In this document: one piece after another, positions 6,274 to 14,625 of the stretch
Numbering within the stretch: the stretch's first letter is position 1
Layout of the letters: each line of letters opens with the position of its first letter
Assembly (NCBI GenBank): GCA_964447335.1
Contig: CAYUSA010000021.1
Coordinates: 1 to 47,917, forward strand
Direction of reading: 5' to 3'
Origin: HRBIN12 sp964447335
GTDB lineage: Bacteria > Actinomycetota > UBA4738 > HRBIN12
Length of the DNA: 47,917 nt
Notes under the pieces: model-generated
The model's database searches: none
What the model saw: only the letters and a program-made list of their open reading frames with translations
What the model was told of the DNA's origin: nothing
Position numbers and translations under genes: made by a program

Positions 6274-7744
6274 GCTCGGCGATCACCTCCCGGATGCGCT
6301 CCTCGACGGCGGGCGGCAGCGGCATCGGCTCGTGCGAGGCGAGCAGCTCGAGGGCGCGGGCGTGCGCGCGCTCGGGCGGCTGCGGCTTGCCCGCTTCCTC
6401 CCACGCCTCCCACGTGTCCGTGTCCATGAAGTGGGACGTCCAGGACTCGCGCATGTGGCGGATCGTGTGCGGCTCGCCGAGGAAGTGCTCGCCCGGTCCG
6501 ACCTTCTCGATGACCTCGAGCGCGAGGGTCTCCTCGTTCACCTCGAAGCCGAGCGGGATCTGCCGGACGAGGTCGAACAGCTCGGCGTCGAGCAGCATCG
6601 CGATCGCCGAGAACACGCGACCGCCGTTCCGCAGCCCCGCCGCCGCGAGCAGGTCCGGCCCCGTCATCCAGCACGCGGTGCCCGAGAGCCCGCCCTCCAT
6701 GCCGGCCTGCCAGTCCGAGGACTTCGAGCCCGTGGCGAAGGCGCCGAGGTGCGCGGGGAGCCCGAGGCGACGGGCGAGCTGGACCCACGCCATCTGGAAC
6801 AGCGGCCCCTGCGGGCCGCCCGGGGTGCCGTGGCCGCCGCCGAGGTCGACGTCGAGCGCTGCGGCTCCGAAGAACGTAGGCGCGCCCGGCACGAGGAGTT
6901 GGAGGGCGACGATGCCCGCAAGCACCTCGGCGGACGCGGTCACGAGGGCGCCGGCGAGCGTCGCGGGCGCGCGCGCCCCGGCCGCGGGCGTCGCCACGAA
7001 CCCGCACGGGACGCCTGCCTCCGCGAGCGCGATCGCGGTCTCGAGGCCGTCGAGGGCGAGCGGCGATCGGACGGTAAGGAACGCGGACACGACGGGTCGC
7101 GCTCGCAGCGCCGCGTCGCCGCCGGCCACGGCGCGCGCGATCTCGACGAGCCCCTCCGCGCTCGGGGCTTCGACCGCGATCTCGAGCTGCACGTGCTTCG
7201 AGGTGTTGGCGACCTGCGCGTGGAGCTCGTGGAGCGAGCGCGAGGGTGCGGCGAGGTCGAGCGCGGCGGCCGACGGTCCCACGAAGCCGACCTGCGGGAC
7301 GGCGTCGGCGAGGCGCGAGACGGCGGCGAGGTCGCCCAGTCGCGAGTCCCGGCGCTCGTCGGTCTCGAGGTCGACGACGGTGGCCGCGCGCCCGCCGGTG
7401 GAGAGCCAGCCGGCGGTGCCGTCTACGCGCAGATCGCACGCCGGATCACGGGCCGCGAGCAGCAGCTCGCCCGGGGCGTGCCGCAGGGCGTCCTCGACGA
7501 GCGATGCGGAGAAGCGGATCCGCCCGGTCGCGGTGTCGGCGTCGGCGCCCGCTGCGTCCAGCCGCGCGAGGAGGGTGTCGGAGCCGATCCGGACACCCAT
7601 GTGTTCCAGGACCTGGAGGGCGGCCGCGTGGATCCGCTCGAGGTCACCCTCGGGCAGGACCTCGACGCCCGGTCCGCGTCGGAGCGGGAGCACGCGCGCG
7701 TCGGCCGCGGCTGAAGGGCCCCTCATCGCGTTGATGGCCGCCAC
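6254..7744 (-). CDS. Second MttB-family (non-pyrrolysine) methyltransferase, tandem paralogue
   Basis: This 496-residue protein has the same architecture as its downstream neighbour: DLERIHAAALQVLEHMGVRI at the N-terminus, NTSKHVQLEI mid-protein, GSKSSDWQAGMEGGLSGTA, and a C-terminal GEPHTIRHMRESWTSHFMDTD block. It has no internal stop and hence no pyrrolysine. The start is GTG at 7744, chosen because GGAGG stands 4 nt upstream; an ATG at 7726 is an alternative. The two paralogues are clearly diverged, so they may have different substrates or form a heteromer. The pairing without a MtbC-type corrinoid protein is unusual. The partner may be encoded elsewhere. Confidence 0.88.
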   Translation of the reverse strand: MAAINAMRGPSAAADARVLPLRRGPGVEVLPEGDLERIHAAALQVLEHMGVRIGSDTLLARLDAAGADADTATGRIRFSASLVEDALRHAPGELLLAARDPACDLRVDGTAGWLSTGGRAATVVDLETDERRDSRLGDLAAVSRLADAVPQVGFVGPSAAALDLAAPSRSLHELHAQVANTSKHVQLEIAVEAPSAEGLVEIARAVAGGDAALRARPVVSAFLTVRSPLALDGLETAIALAEAGVPCGFVATPAAGARAPATLAGALVTASAEVLAGIVALQLLVPGAPTFFGAAALDVDLGGGHGTPGGPQGPLFQMAWVQLARRLGLPAHLGAFATGSKSSDWQAGMEGGLSGTACWMTGPDLLAAAGLRNGGRVFSAIAMLLDAELFDLVRQIPLGFEVNEETLALEVIEKVGPGEHFLGEPHTIRHMRESWTSHFMDTDTWEAWEEAGKPQPPERAHARALELLASHEPMPLPPAVEERIREVIAEHERDRR

Positions 7745-7858
7745 GTTGCCTCCGGAGGCACTCGATCGCCGCCAACTCTAGTGATGGTGTCCGGGCCGGG
7801 GGCAGCCATCCATCCCGGGTCGACCGGGCCATCCGGTCTTGCGGATACCCTCCTCCCG

Positions 7859-8962
7859 ATGAGCATCGAGACGCGGCTGCAGGCGCTCGTCCAGGCCGAT
7901 CTGGTGGCGTGGCCCACGATGCCCGCGCGGCTCCTGCACCTGCTGGCTCCCGACCATGGCGTGGACGTCGAGGTCGCGGCGGGGATGGCGGACCTTGCGA
8001 CCCGCGAGCCGCTGCGACCCGGCGCGCGGTTCCGGATCGCGAGCGTGACGAAGCCGTTCGTCGCGGCGGCAACGCTCCGGCTCGTGGAGGACGGACGTCT
8101 GTCGCTGGAGAGCACGGTCGCGACGCTGCTCGCCGGCGAGTACGACGACGTGCTGCGCTCGGGCGGCTACGACACCGAGGCGATCACGCTCCGGCACCTG
8201 CTCACGCACACGAGCGGCATCTACGACTTCGCGGCCGACGCCTACGACCCGACCATCACCGACGGGTTCGAGGCGCAGTGCGAGGCCGACCCCGGGCGCC
8301 GCTGGACCCGGTTCGAGCAGGTCGGGTTCGCGATCTCGCACGGGCGTCCGTACGGGCCGCCCGGCACGGTATGGGGGTACTCGGACACGGGCGCGTGCCT
8401 CGTGGGCGAGATCCTCGAGCGCACGACCGGTACGACGATGGGCGCGGCGATCCGCGAGCTCGTCGGCTTCGAGCGGCTCGGCCTCGCGCACACCTGGCAG
8501 GAGACGATCGAGCCGGAGCCGCCCGACCTGCCGCCGCTCGCCCACCAGTACGAGGGCGAGCTCGACGTGGCCGACATGGACGCGTCCGTGGATCTCTACG
8601 GTGGCGGCGGACTGATGTCGACCTGCCGTGACCTCGCGCGGTTCTTCCGCGCGCTCCTGCGCGGCGAGGTGTTCCGCGACCCCACGACGCTCGCCGCCAT
8701 GACGACGACCGTCGATGGCATGCCGCTCACCGAGGAGGCGGGCTGGCCGGAGGACCCGTCGACGCACGGGATGTTCCTGTTCCGGCGCGAGATCGGCGGG
8801 GAGACGTGGTGGGGGCACGGCGGCTACTGGGGGACCACCGCCTTCACCTGCCCGGCGCGCGACGTGACGATCGTGGCCGGTCACCAGCGCTCGGACATGC
8901 CCGACGAGTTCGACCGCCTCGAGATCGTCGGCCGCGCGTTCGCGGCGTTGGTCGAGGCGTAG
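7859..8962 (+). CDS. Serine hydrolase, class C beta-lactamase/PBP fold
   Basis: About 367 residues. The SxxK nucleophile motif is S62-V-T-K65 (RIASVTKPFVAAA). The second motif is Y-S-D (VWGYSDTGACLVGEIL) instead of the usual YxN, and the C-terminal motif is H-G-G (WWGHGGYWGTTAF). Members include beta-lactamases, D-aminopeptidases and esterases, and the substrate cannot be told. No signal peptide is seen, so it is probably cytosolic. The frame opens at 7781 (GTG), but the ATG at 7859 begins the conserved part. It converges on adenosine deaminase with a shared hairpin. Confidence 0.88.
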   Translation: MSIETRLQALVQADLVAWPTMPARLLHLLAPDHGVDVEVAAGMADLATREPLRPGARFRIASVTKPFVAAATLRLVEDGRLSLESTVATLLAGEYDDVLRSGGYDTEAITLRHLLTHTSGIYDFAADAYDPTITDGFEAQCEADPGRRWTRFEQVGFAISHGRPYGPPGTVWGYSDTGACLVGEILERTTGTTMGAAIRELVGFERLGLAHTWQETIEPEPPDLPPLAHQYEGELDVADMDASVDLYGGGGLMSTCRDLARFFRALLRGEVFRDPTTLAAMTTTVDGMPLTEEAGWPEDPSTHGMFLFRREIGGETWWGHGGYWGTTAFTCPARDVTIVAGHQRSDMPDEFDRLEIVGRAFAALVEA

Positions 8963-8981
8963 GCGCCGGATCGGCGCCTAC
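8959..8981. terminator. Bidirectional terminator-like hairpin between convergent genes
   Basis: GTAGGCGCC (8959-8967) and GGCGCCTAC (8973-8981) form a perfect 9-bp inverted repeat with a 5-nt loop. The hairpin contains the stop codons of both convergent genes: TAG at 8960-8962 on plus and TAG at 8980-8978 on minus. There is no long T-run, as is common in high-GC actinobacteria. Confidence 0.55.
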
Positions 8982-10006
8982 GGGACCTCGGCGCGGAGCG
9001 CCTCGATCTCGCGCTCGAACTCACCGCGCAGGCGGCGCTTGTCGTCGTCGTCGAGCCACGTGGCCTCGACGCCGTCGAGCGCGACCGCGGCCATGTCCTC
9101 GAACGACAGGTCGAGCGCCTCGGCGACCGAGCGGTACTCCGTGCCGAGGTCCAGGTCGGTCATCGCGGGGTCGTCGGTGTTCAGCGTGACGAGCAGGCCG
9201 GCCTCGCGCATCCGCCGGAACGGGTGCTCGGCGAGCGAGCCGACCTTGTTCGCTATGAGCACGTTGCTGTTCGGGCACACGTCGAGCGGGATCCGCGCAT
9301 CCGCGACGCGCGCGGTGAGCTCGGCGTCCTGCAGGATCGAGAGCCCGTGGTCGATCCGCTCGGCGCCGAGCACGTCGAGCGCCATCTGGATGTTGTCCGG
9401 TCCCGTGTCCTCACCCGCGTGGGCGGTGCGACGCAAGCCCGCCGAGCGCGCCAGCTCGAACGCCGCCGCGTAGTCGCGCGGGTCCACGCCGAGCTCCGTC
9501 GAGTCCATCCCGATCCCGATCACGCGATCGGCGCGCCCGGCCCGGCGGAGCTCCGCCAGCCGCTCGACCAGCTCGAACCCTGCGGAACCGCCGTGGGCGC
9601 GGTCCATGTCGCAGATGGCCATGCACCGCGCGCCGGTCTCGGCCTCGGCGGCCTCGAGGCCCCGCGTGATGCCCTCGATGATGTCGCCGAGGTCCTGGCC
9701 CGCCGCGAGGTGCCGTGCGGGCGTGAAGAACGTCTCGCGGTACCGGAGCCCGTGCGGGACGGCCTGCACGACCGATTCGTACGCCGCGCGCTCCCAGTCC
9801 TCGGGGGTGGCGAGCAACTCCTGGACGAACCAGAAGACGTTCAGGAACCCGTCGAGGGAGTCGTACGCGTAGAGGTCTTCGATGCCCGGGACGGGCAGCC
9901 GGCGCCCGTTCTTGCTCGCGAGCTCGGCCACCGTGACCGGCGCGATCGTGCCCTCCAGATGGCAGTGGAGCTCGACCTTCGGGAGACGATCGAAGACGTC
10001 TGGCAT
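8978..10006 (-). CDS. add: Adenosine deaminase
   Basis: About 342 residues of the metal-dependent adenosine deaminase family, converting adenosine to inosine in purine salvage. Visible motifs are KVELHCHLEGTI (zinc-binding HxH), TAHAGED (active-site His/Glu), ERIDHGLS, DVCPNSN and TLNTDDPAM (the late Asp ligand). The length is standard. The frame opens further upstream at 10114. I chose the ATG at 10006 because conserved sequence begins there and GGTAGG lies 9 nt upstream; an ATG at 10015 is also possible. The gene is convergent with the serine hydrolase. Confidence 0.93.
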   Translation of the reverse strand: MPDVFDRLPKVELHCHLEGTIAPVTVAELASKNGRRLPVPGIEDLYAYDSLDGFLNVFWFVQELLATPEDWERAAYESVVQAVPHGLRYRETFFTPARHLAAGQDLGDIIEGITRGLEAAEAETGARCMAICDMDRAHGGSAGFELVERLAELRRAGRADRVIGIGMDSTELGVDPRDYAAAFELARSAGLRRTAHAGEDTGPDNIQMALDVLGAERIDHGLSILQDAELTARVADARIPLDVCPNSNVLIANKVGSLAEHPFRRMREAGLLVTLNTDDPAMTDLDLGTEYRSVAEALDLSFEDMAAVALDGVEATWLDDDDKRRLRGEFEREIEALRAEVP

Positions 10007-10089
10007 CCGAGGCATCCTACCCGCGCGTATGTCGTCCCGCGCGGCCGCCCCGCTCGTGCGGGGGCCTGCGCAGGGCCGATACTTGTCTC

Positions 10090-12027
10090 GTGGGAGGACG
10101 TGGACCGGTCCCAACGCGGCGAGTGCCGGCGTCTGCCCTGGCGTTCGTCCTGTATCTACCTCTGCTGGTCCCTGCCGCGCCCCGAGGGCTCGCGCTCTCC
10201 GCCGGTGCAGGTGCTGGGTGCGTCGGGGATCCCTCCGCCCTCGCGCTGCACCCGAACATCGAAACCGTCGGCGTCGTGATGGAAGGGCAGGGCCTTCCGC
10301 GGCGTGCCGACCTCTTCTACCGAGAGGTGGGAACGACCGCCTGGACCCGGGGACACCGTCTCGTTCGCATCGATGACGGAAGGCTTGCAGGCAGCCTCTT
10401 CGGCCTGGACGAGGGGTCGACGTACCGGGTCCACGTCGTGGTCGCGGGCTCTGGAACGTGCCGGACCGTCACGACCGAGCCCGAGGTGCCGCGCTTCGCG
10501 CCGATGGAAACACTGCACGTGGACGACGATGCCCCGCCGGGTGGCGACGGGAGCCCGGGGGCACCCTTCGACACCATCCAGGAGGCGGTCGAGGCGGCCG
10601 GCCCGGGAACGCGGGTCCTGGTGGCCGACGGTCTGTATCCCGAGGCCGTGAGCTTCCCGGCCGGGGGAACCGAGGGCGCCTGGCTCCAGGTCGTGGCGGA
10701 GGGCGACGGCGCCGTCCTCGACGGCTCGGTCACGATGTCCGGCGGTGGGTGGAGCCCGCACCCGAGCGTCGGCGGCGTCTGGAGCCGCGACGCGGGACGC
10801 TCCTTCGCCTACCTCGCGCGCGACGGCCAGCGCTCCTACCGCTACGGCAGTCTCCAGGGACTCCTCGCCGCCGAGGGGGACGACGGCGTTCCGATCGAGG
10901 AAGGGTGGTTCCAGGAGCCGGGCGACACCCTCCTGTGGGTCCGGAGCCAGACCGACCCCGCCGGACACGTCTTCAACACCCCGCGGTACGACCACGGCTT
11001 CCAGATCGAGGGCGCCGACTGGGTCTGGGTCGAGGGCTTCGAGGTCCGCTACTACGGCCAGGGGGAGTGGGCGAGCGGCGTGCTCGTTCGCGACTCCTCG
11101 CACACGATCGTCCGCGACATGACCGTGCACGGCGTGAGCCAGGGCATCGTCGTGTGGGGGCGTTCGAGCAACACGCGCATCGAGGGCAACGACGTCTCCG
11201 ACCCGCCGGTCGAGTCCTGGCCGTGGGATGCGGTCAAGGGGACGAGCCACGAGGGCTCGGGGATCGTGATCTCGGGCCGCGAGGGAGCCATCGTGCGGGG
11301 CAACGAGGTTCACCACATCTTCAACGGCATCTACTCGTGCTCGTGGGACGCGCTGGAGGACACGCGCATCGCCTTCGACGTGGACGCCTACGACAACGAG
11401 CTCCACGACATCGGCGACGACGGGTTGGAGCCCGAAGGTGCCTGCATCAACAACCGGTTCCGCGACAACCGGTTCACGGGTGGGCTCGTCGGGATCTCGC
11501 TGGCGCCGATCACCTCCGGGCCCGTGTGGGTGATCGGGAACGTCTTCGCCAACCACACCGGGGCCTCGTTCAAGTGGGGGAACGACGGCGACGGGCGCGT
11601 GTTCGTCTACCACAACACGTCGTGGACCTCGCAGGCCGACGACAACGGCATGGACATCTACGCGCGGGTGCACAACGTCACGTTCCGCAACAACATCGTG
11701 AGCGGGACCCGCTACGCCTTCGAGAGCACGGTGACCGGATGCACGGGTCACCGCTGGAACCACGACGACTGGTTCACCACACGGGGGAACGATGAGCCGC
11801 ACTTCAAGTGGGAGAACGTGCGCTACGACACGATCGAGGATCTCTGCGCCGCGACCGGGCTCGAGTGCAGCGGCCACGAGTGGCCCCCGGGGTTCTCGGA
11901 CGCCGCGGGTGGCGACTTCTCGCTCGACCCGTCCAGTCCCAACATCGACGCGGGAGCGCTCATCCCCGGCGTGAACGACGGCTTCCTCGGCCTCGCCCCC
12001 GACATCGGCTGCTGCGAGACGGGCTGA
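10090..12027 (+). CDS. Secreted right-handed parallel beta-helix protein with N-terminal FN3-like domain
   Basis: This 645-residue protein has an N-terminal signal peptide (VPASALAFVLYLPLLVPAAP). A beta-sandwich-like domain follows (about residues 50-140, with YREVGTTAW and GSTYRVHVVVAGSG). A PbH1 beta-helix then runs to the C-terminus, starting at the DDDAPPGGDGSPGAPFDTIQ motif typical of such proteins. It shows repeated short rungs such as HTIVRDMTVHGVSQGIVVWG, NTRIEGNDVSD, NEVHHIFNGIYS and NVTFRNNIVSG. Such proteins are often polysaccharide lyases or surface glycan binders; no catalytic set is evident. The start is GTG at 10090. Convergent with the next gene. Confidence 0.85.
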   Translation: MGGRGPVPTRRVPASALAFVLYLPLLVPAAPRGLALSAGAGAGCVGDPSALALHPNIETVGVVMEGQGLPRRADLFYREVGTTAWTRGHRLVRIDDGRLAGSLFGLDEGSTYRVHVVVAGSGTCRTVTTEPEVPRFAPMETLHVDDDAPPGGDGSPGAPFDTIQEAVEAAGPGTRVLVADGLYPEAVSFPAGGTEGAWLQVVAEGDGAVLDGSVTMSGGGWSPHPSVGGVWSRDAGRSFAYLARDGQRSYRYGSLQGLLAAEGDDGVPIEEGWFQEPGDTLLWVRSQTDPAGHVFNTPRYDHGFQIEGADWVWVEGFEVRYYGQGEWASGVLVRDSSHTIVRDMTVHGVSQGIVVWGRSSNTRIEGNDVSDPPVESWPWDAVKGTSHEGSGIVISGREGAIVRGNEVHHIFNGIYSCSWDALEDTRIAFDVDAYDNELHDIGDDGLEPEGACINNRFRDNRFTGGLVGISLAPITSGPVWVIGNVFANHTGASFKWGNDGDGRVFVYHNTSWTSQADDNGMDIYARVHNVTFRNNIVSGTRYAFESTVTGCTGHRWNHDDWFTTRGNDEPHFKWENVRYDTIEDLCAATGLECSGHEWPPGFSDAAGGDFSLDPSSPNIDAGALIPGVNDGFLGLAPDIGCCETG

Positions 12028-12040
12028 CCGGCCGGCCGGG

Positions 12041-12058
12041 GCGGTCGTGCGCGACCGC
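12041..12058. terminator. Hairpin between convergent genes
   Basis: GCGGTCG (12041-12047) pairs with CGACCGC (12052-12058) around the loop TGCG, directly after the beta-helix gene and abutting the stop codon of the convergent NmrA-like gene. It is a stable GC stem without a clear U-tract. Confidence 0.45.
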
Positions 12059-12984
12059 TATCCGCCTGGCCCGTAGTGTCGCGACACCTCCGACGCGTAC
12101 GTCGTCCCGACCCGGGCCGCGTTCTCGGTCAGCCAGTCCGAGAGGCGCCGCTGCCCGGTCGCGGGGCCGTCGGTGACAACGAGGTTCGCCATCAGGCCCT
12201 CGAGCTCGTCCTTCGTCGCCACGACGTCTCTCGTCACGTAGCCGATGAGCCGGGATGCGCCGAGGGCGACGCTCGGCGGAACGTGCACGATGCGGGCTCG
12301 GCGCCCGATGCTCCGCGCGATGAGGCGGACCAACTCGTCGAACGTGAAGGTCTCCGGGCCGACGGCGTCGATGACCTCGTTCTCCCGACGTGTCCCCGCC
12401 TGCACGCAGAGATCGGCCACGTCCTCGACCGCGATCGGCCGCACCTGGTAGGCCCCGGAGCCGGGGACCCCGAAGACCGGGAACCGCCTGAGGATCCAGG
12501 CGATGTTGTTGATGGGGATGTCCTCCCTCCCGAAGATCACGGTGGGGCGGACGATCGCGTGGCTGAGCGCGGACCCCCGGATGGCTCGCTCGAGCCTCGA
12601 CTTGCCCCGGAAGTAGGGGAAGGGCGACTCCTCCGAGGGGTTCGTGATGCTCACGTGGACGATCCGCTCCACCCCGGCCCGCGCCGCCGCCGCGAGCAGC
12701 GTCTCGGTGTTGGCCACGGCCCGCTCGAAGGTGACATCGCCGCGCGGGAACCGAACCCAATACGTGTTGTAGAGGGTAGCCGCCCCCATCAGGTGCTCCG
12801 CGAGCCTGCCGGGGTCCTCGAAGTCGAAGGGAGCGACGCTCACCCGATCCCCGAAGGGGTTCGCTCGCCCGGGGTGCCCGGTGAGGGTCCGGACCGTCCT
12901 TCCCTGCGACAACAGCCGCTCCGTGATGTACCGGCCGGTGTACCCGAACGCTCCGGTGACGACGTCGAGGCCGGGCTCACGCAT
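12058..12984 (-). CDS. NmrA-like/NDUFA9-type NAD(P)-binding atypical SDR
   Basis: About 308 residues. The dinucleotide motif TGAFGYTGRYITERLL near the N-terminus is the GxxGxxG form of atypical short-chain dehydrogenases. Later motifs are GVERIVHVSITNPSEESPFPYF, SHAIVRPTVIFG and YQVRPIAVEDVADL. The canonical YxxxK is replaced by YFRGKSRLE (Y-x3-K). Homologues act as redox sensors or as quinone or sugar-nucleotide enzymes. I chose the ATG at 12984, where conserved sequence starts; it overlaps the upstream ERCC4 gene end by 8 bp, indicating co-translation. Confidence 0.88.
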   Translation of the reverse strand: MREPGLDVVTGAFGYTGRYITERLLSQGRTVRTLTGHPGRANPFGDRVSVAPFDFEDPGRLAEHLMGAATLYNTYWVRFPRGDVTFERAVANTETLLAAAARAGVERIVHVSITNPSEESPFPYFRGKSRLERAIRGSALSHAIVRPTVIFGREDIPINNIAWILRRFPVFGVPGSGAYQVRPIAVEDVADLCVQAGTRRENEVIDAVGPETFTFDELVRLIARSIGRRARIVHVPPSVALGASRLIGYVTRDVVATKDELEGLMANLVVTDGPATGQRRLSDWLTENAARVGTTYASEVSRHYGPGG

Positions 12985-13834
12985 CGCCGGTCCGCGTTCC
13001 CGCCGCGCCTCGCGTCTCTCCACCCGCACCGGTCTCGCCCGCGAGCGCGGCAGCGAGGAAGCGGTAGGTCCACTCCTCGGCGAACCTGCGGGAGTCGGCG
13101 AAGACGACCTGAACCTCGGGATACCTGACCTGCAGGCGTGCCAGCACGTCGGCGAGCCAGGCGCCGGGGACGTGTTCGAGCTTGAACAACGCCGAGTAGC
13201 GTCCTTCGACGACGACCGCGGCCGCTCGGAGCTCGGACAGGCGCTGCATCTGGAAGGCGAGGGTGCCGTCCGAGAGCGAGGAGCAGAAGTTGTCCATCAC
13301 CTTGCGCTCGACCACGGCGATCGCTCTGTCTCCCGATCCGACGGCGTAGTCACCGGCCGCGAGCGCCGCGCGCTCGGTCTCCACGCCCTTGCCCGAGAAG
13401 CGATAGGGGTAGCGCTCCCTGGAGTCGACCGTGATCCGGAAGCCCTCGCTGATCGCCCGGGCCCTCGGTACCCTCGCTCCTGGGTTCGCGGCCCTTGCCG
13501 CCTTCTGCGTCTGCCAGAAGATCGCCGGGCGGCCCTTCGTCTCGGTGAAGACGAACTGGGAGCGGGCAAGGCGGGCTCGATCGAGGACGAGGTCGATCAC
13601 CGCGCCTCGCCTTCGGCAGGATGCAACCGGTGTCTCCTCGAGGATGTTGGCGTCCCGCGGCCAGCCGTCGTCGAAAGGATGGCAGTAGACCCGTGCGGAT
13701 CTCGGCCAGGTGTCGCGTGCCTTCAGTATCAGGCCGCCTTCGATCGGGAGCCTGAGGAGGTACGGAAGCTTGCTGTCCTCCTCGGGGTTGCGCGCGATGG
13801 AGAAGACGGCTTGCGCGCCCGGGTCCTCACTCAT
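12977..13834 (-). CDS. ERCC4-domain nuclease-like protein
   Basis: About 285 residues. The C-terminal half (from about residue 145) is an ERCC4/XPF-type nuclease domain. It shows ITVDSRERYPYRF, then AALAAGDYAVG and AVVERKVMDNFCSSL, which is the catalytic ERKxxxD-like motif written V-E-R-K-V-M-D. FQMQRLSELRAAAVVVEGRYS follows. The N-terminal half has no family I recognise. Bacterial ERCC4 proteins are presumed DNA structure-specific endonucleases. The start at 13834 is preferred over 13891 because GGAAGG lies just upstream. It overlaps the following SDR gene. Confidence 0.85.
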   Translation of the reverse strand: MSEDPGAQAVFSIARNPEEDSKLPYLLRLPIEGGLILKARDTWPRSARVYCHPFDDGWPRDANILEETPVASCRRRGAVIDLVLDRARLARSQFVFTETKGRPAIFWQTQKAARAANPGARVPRARAISEGFRITVDSRERYPYRFSGKGVETERAALAAGDYAVGSGDRAIAVVERKVMDNFCSSLSDGTLAFQMQRLSELRAAAVVVEGRYSALFKLEHVPGAWLADVLARLQVRYPEVQVVFADSRRFAEEWTYRFLAAALAGETGAGGETRGAAGTRTGDA

Positions 13835-13927
13835 CCCTTCGCCTTCCACGCGTGCCACGATGCGTGCTCGATCCGAAGGATACGCGGGCACCGTTGTCCC
13901 GGGTGACTCAGGCCCCCGAACTCCAGC

Positions 13928-14260
13928 TCACTTGTGCACGCGCCCCTCGATCCACGACAGGAGCAGGAACGACGGGACCGCGCAGGCGGCGAGGAACGCC
14001 CCGCCCCACGCGGCGCTGCGCAGCGCGTCTCGCTCGCCGACGACCCACACGTGGAAGACCAGCACGATCGCGATGAACATGACGTAGCCACCGGCGACCG
14101 TGATCAGCACGTGGCGCAGGAGTCCGCGACCACCGCCGTCGGGGATCGGCCCACGAGAGCCCGGCCGCGGGACGGCCCGGCGTCGCGCGTACAGGACGAT
14201 GGCGACGAACACGGCGTAGGCCGAGCCGAGGACGACGAGGACGTCTCCGAGCTCGGTCAT
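13928..14260 (-). CDS. DUF6256-like small membrane protein
   Basis: This 110-residue protein has three hydrophobic segments (LVVLGSAYAVFVAIVLYARR, ITVAGGYVMFIAIVLVFHVW and GGAFLAACAVPSFLLLSWIE). Its start overlaps the stop of the upstream DUF6186 gene by 4 bp (ATGA), so the pair is translationally coupled. From memory these two small families occur together in actinobacteria. Function is unknown. The long frame continuing upstream to 14599 is antisense and out-of-frame readthrough. Confidence 0.7.
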   Translation of the reverse strand: MTELGDVLVVLGSAYAVFVAIVLYARRRAVPRPGSRGPIPDGGGRGLLRHVLITVAGGYVMFIAIVLVFHVWVVGERDALRSAAWGGAFLAACAVPSFLLLSWIEGRVHK

Positions 14261-14475
14261 GTCCGCAGGGGGAACGTCCATCCCCGGACGAAGAGGTGCC
14301 ATCCGAGCCACAGCCAGAGCCCCGACAGCAGGAACCGCCCCGCGGCCGGGCGCATGAACGCCCGGAAGAAGTCCGAGAGGGTGGGCCATTCCGGCCCCCG
14401 GAGCAGGCCCACGCCCTGCCACGCCAGCAGGGCGCCGACGATCACCAGCCACCCCGTCACCGCGATTGCTCGCAT
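14257..14475 (-). CDS. DUF6186-like small membrane protein
   Basis: This 72-residue protein has an N-terminal helix (GWLVIVGALLAWQGVGLL), a conserved central LSDFFRAFMRP and a second aromatic helix (LLSGLWLWLGWHLFVRGW). GGAGG precedes the ATG by 4 nt. It is coupled to the DUF6256-like gene downstream. A diverged, truncated relative lies at 40559-40641. Function is unknown. Confidence 0.75.
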   Translation of the reverse strand: MRAIAVTGWLVIVGALLAWQGVGLLRGPEWPTLSDFFRAFMRPAAGRFLLSGLWLWLGWHLFVRGWTFPLRT

Positions 14476-14625
14476 GCCGCCTCCTCCCGCCGCCCGCTCC
14501 GGGGAGCGTACTGCCGTCGCGCGGAGGAGCGGCGACGCCGGGCCTCGGGACTCCTCCGCGATCTGCATCGTGGAGGTAGCCTCTCGCCAGACCCGACATC
14601 CGAGCGGGAAGGGTGGGGTGGGGGT

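Noticed and set aside
4795..7744. Pyrrolysine in the MttB-family genes
   Set aside because: Looked for in-frame TAG codons. Both frames are open over about 490 codons with normal ends, so no amber-decoded residue is needed.
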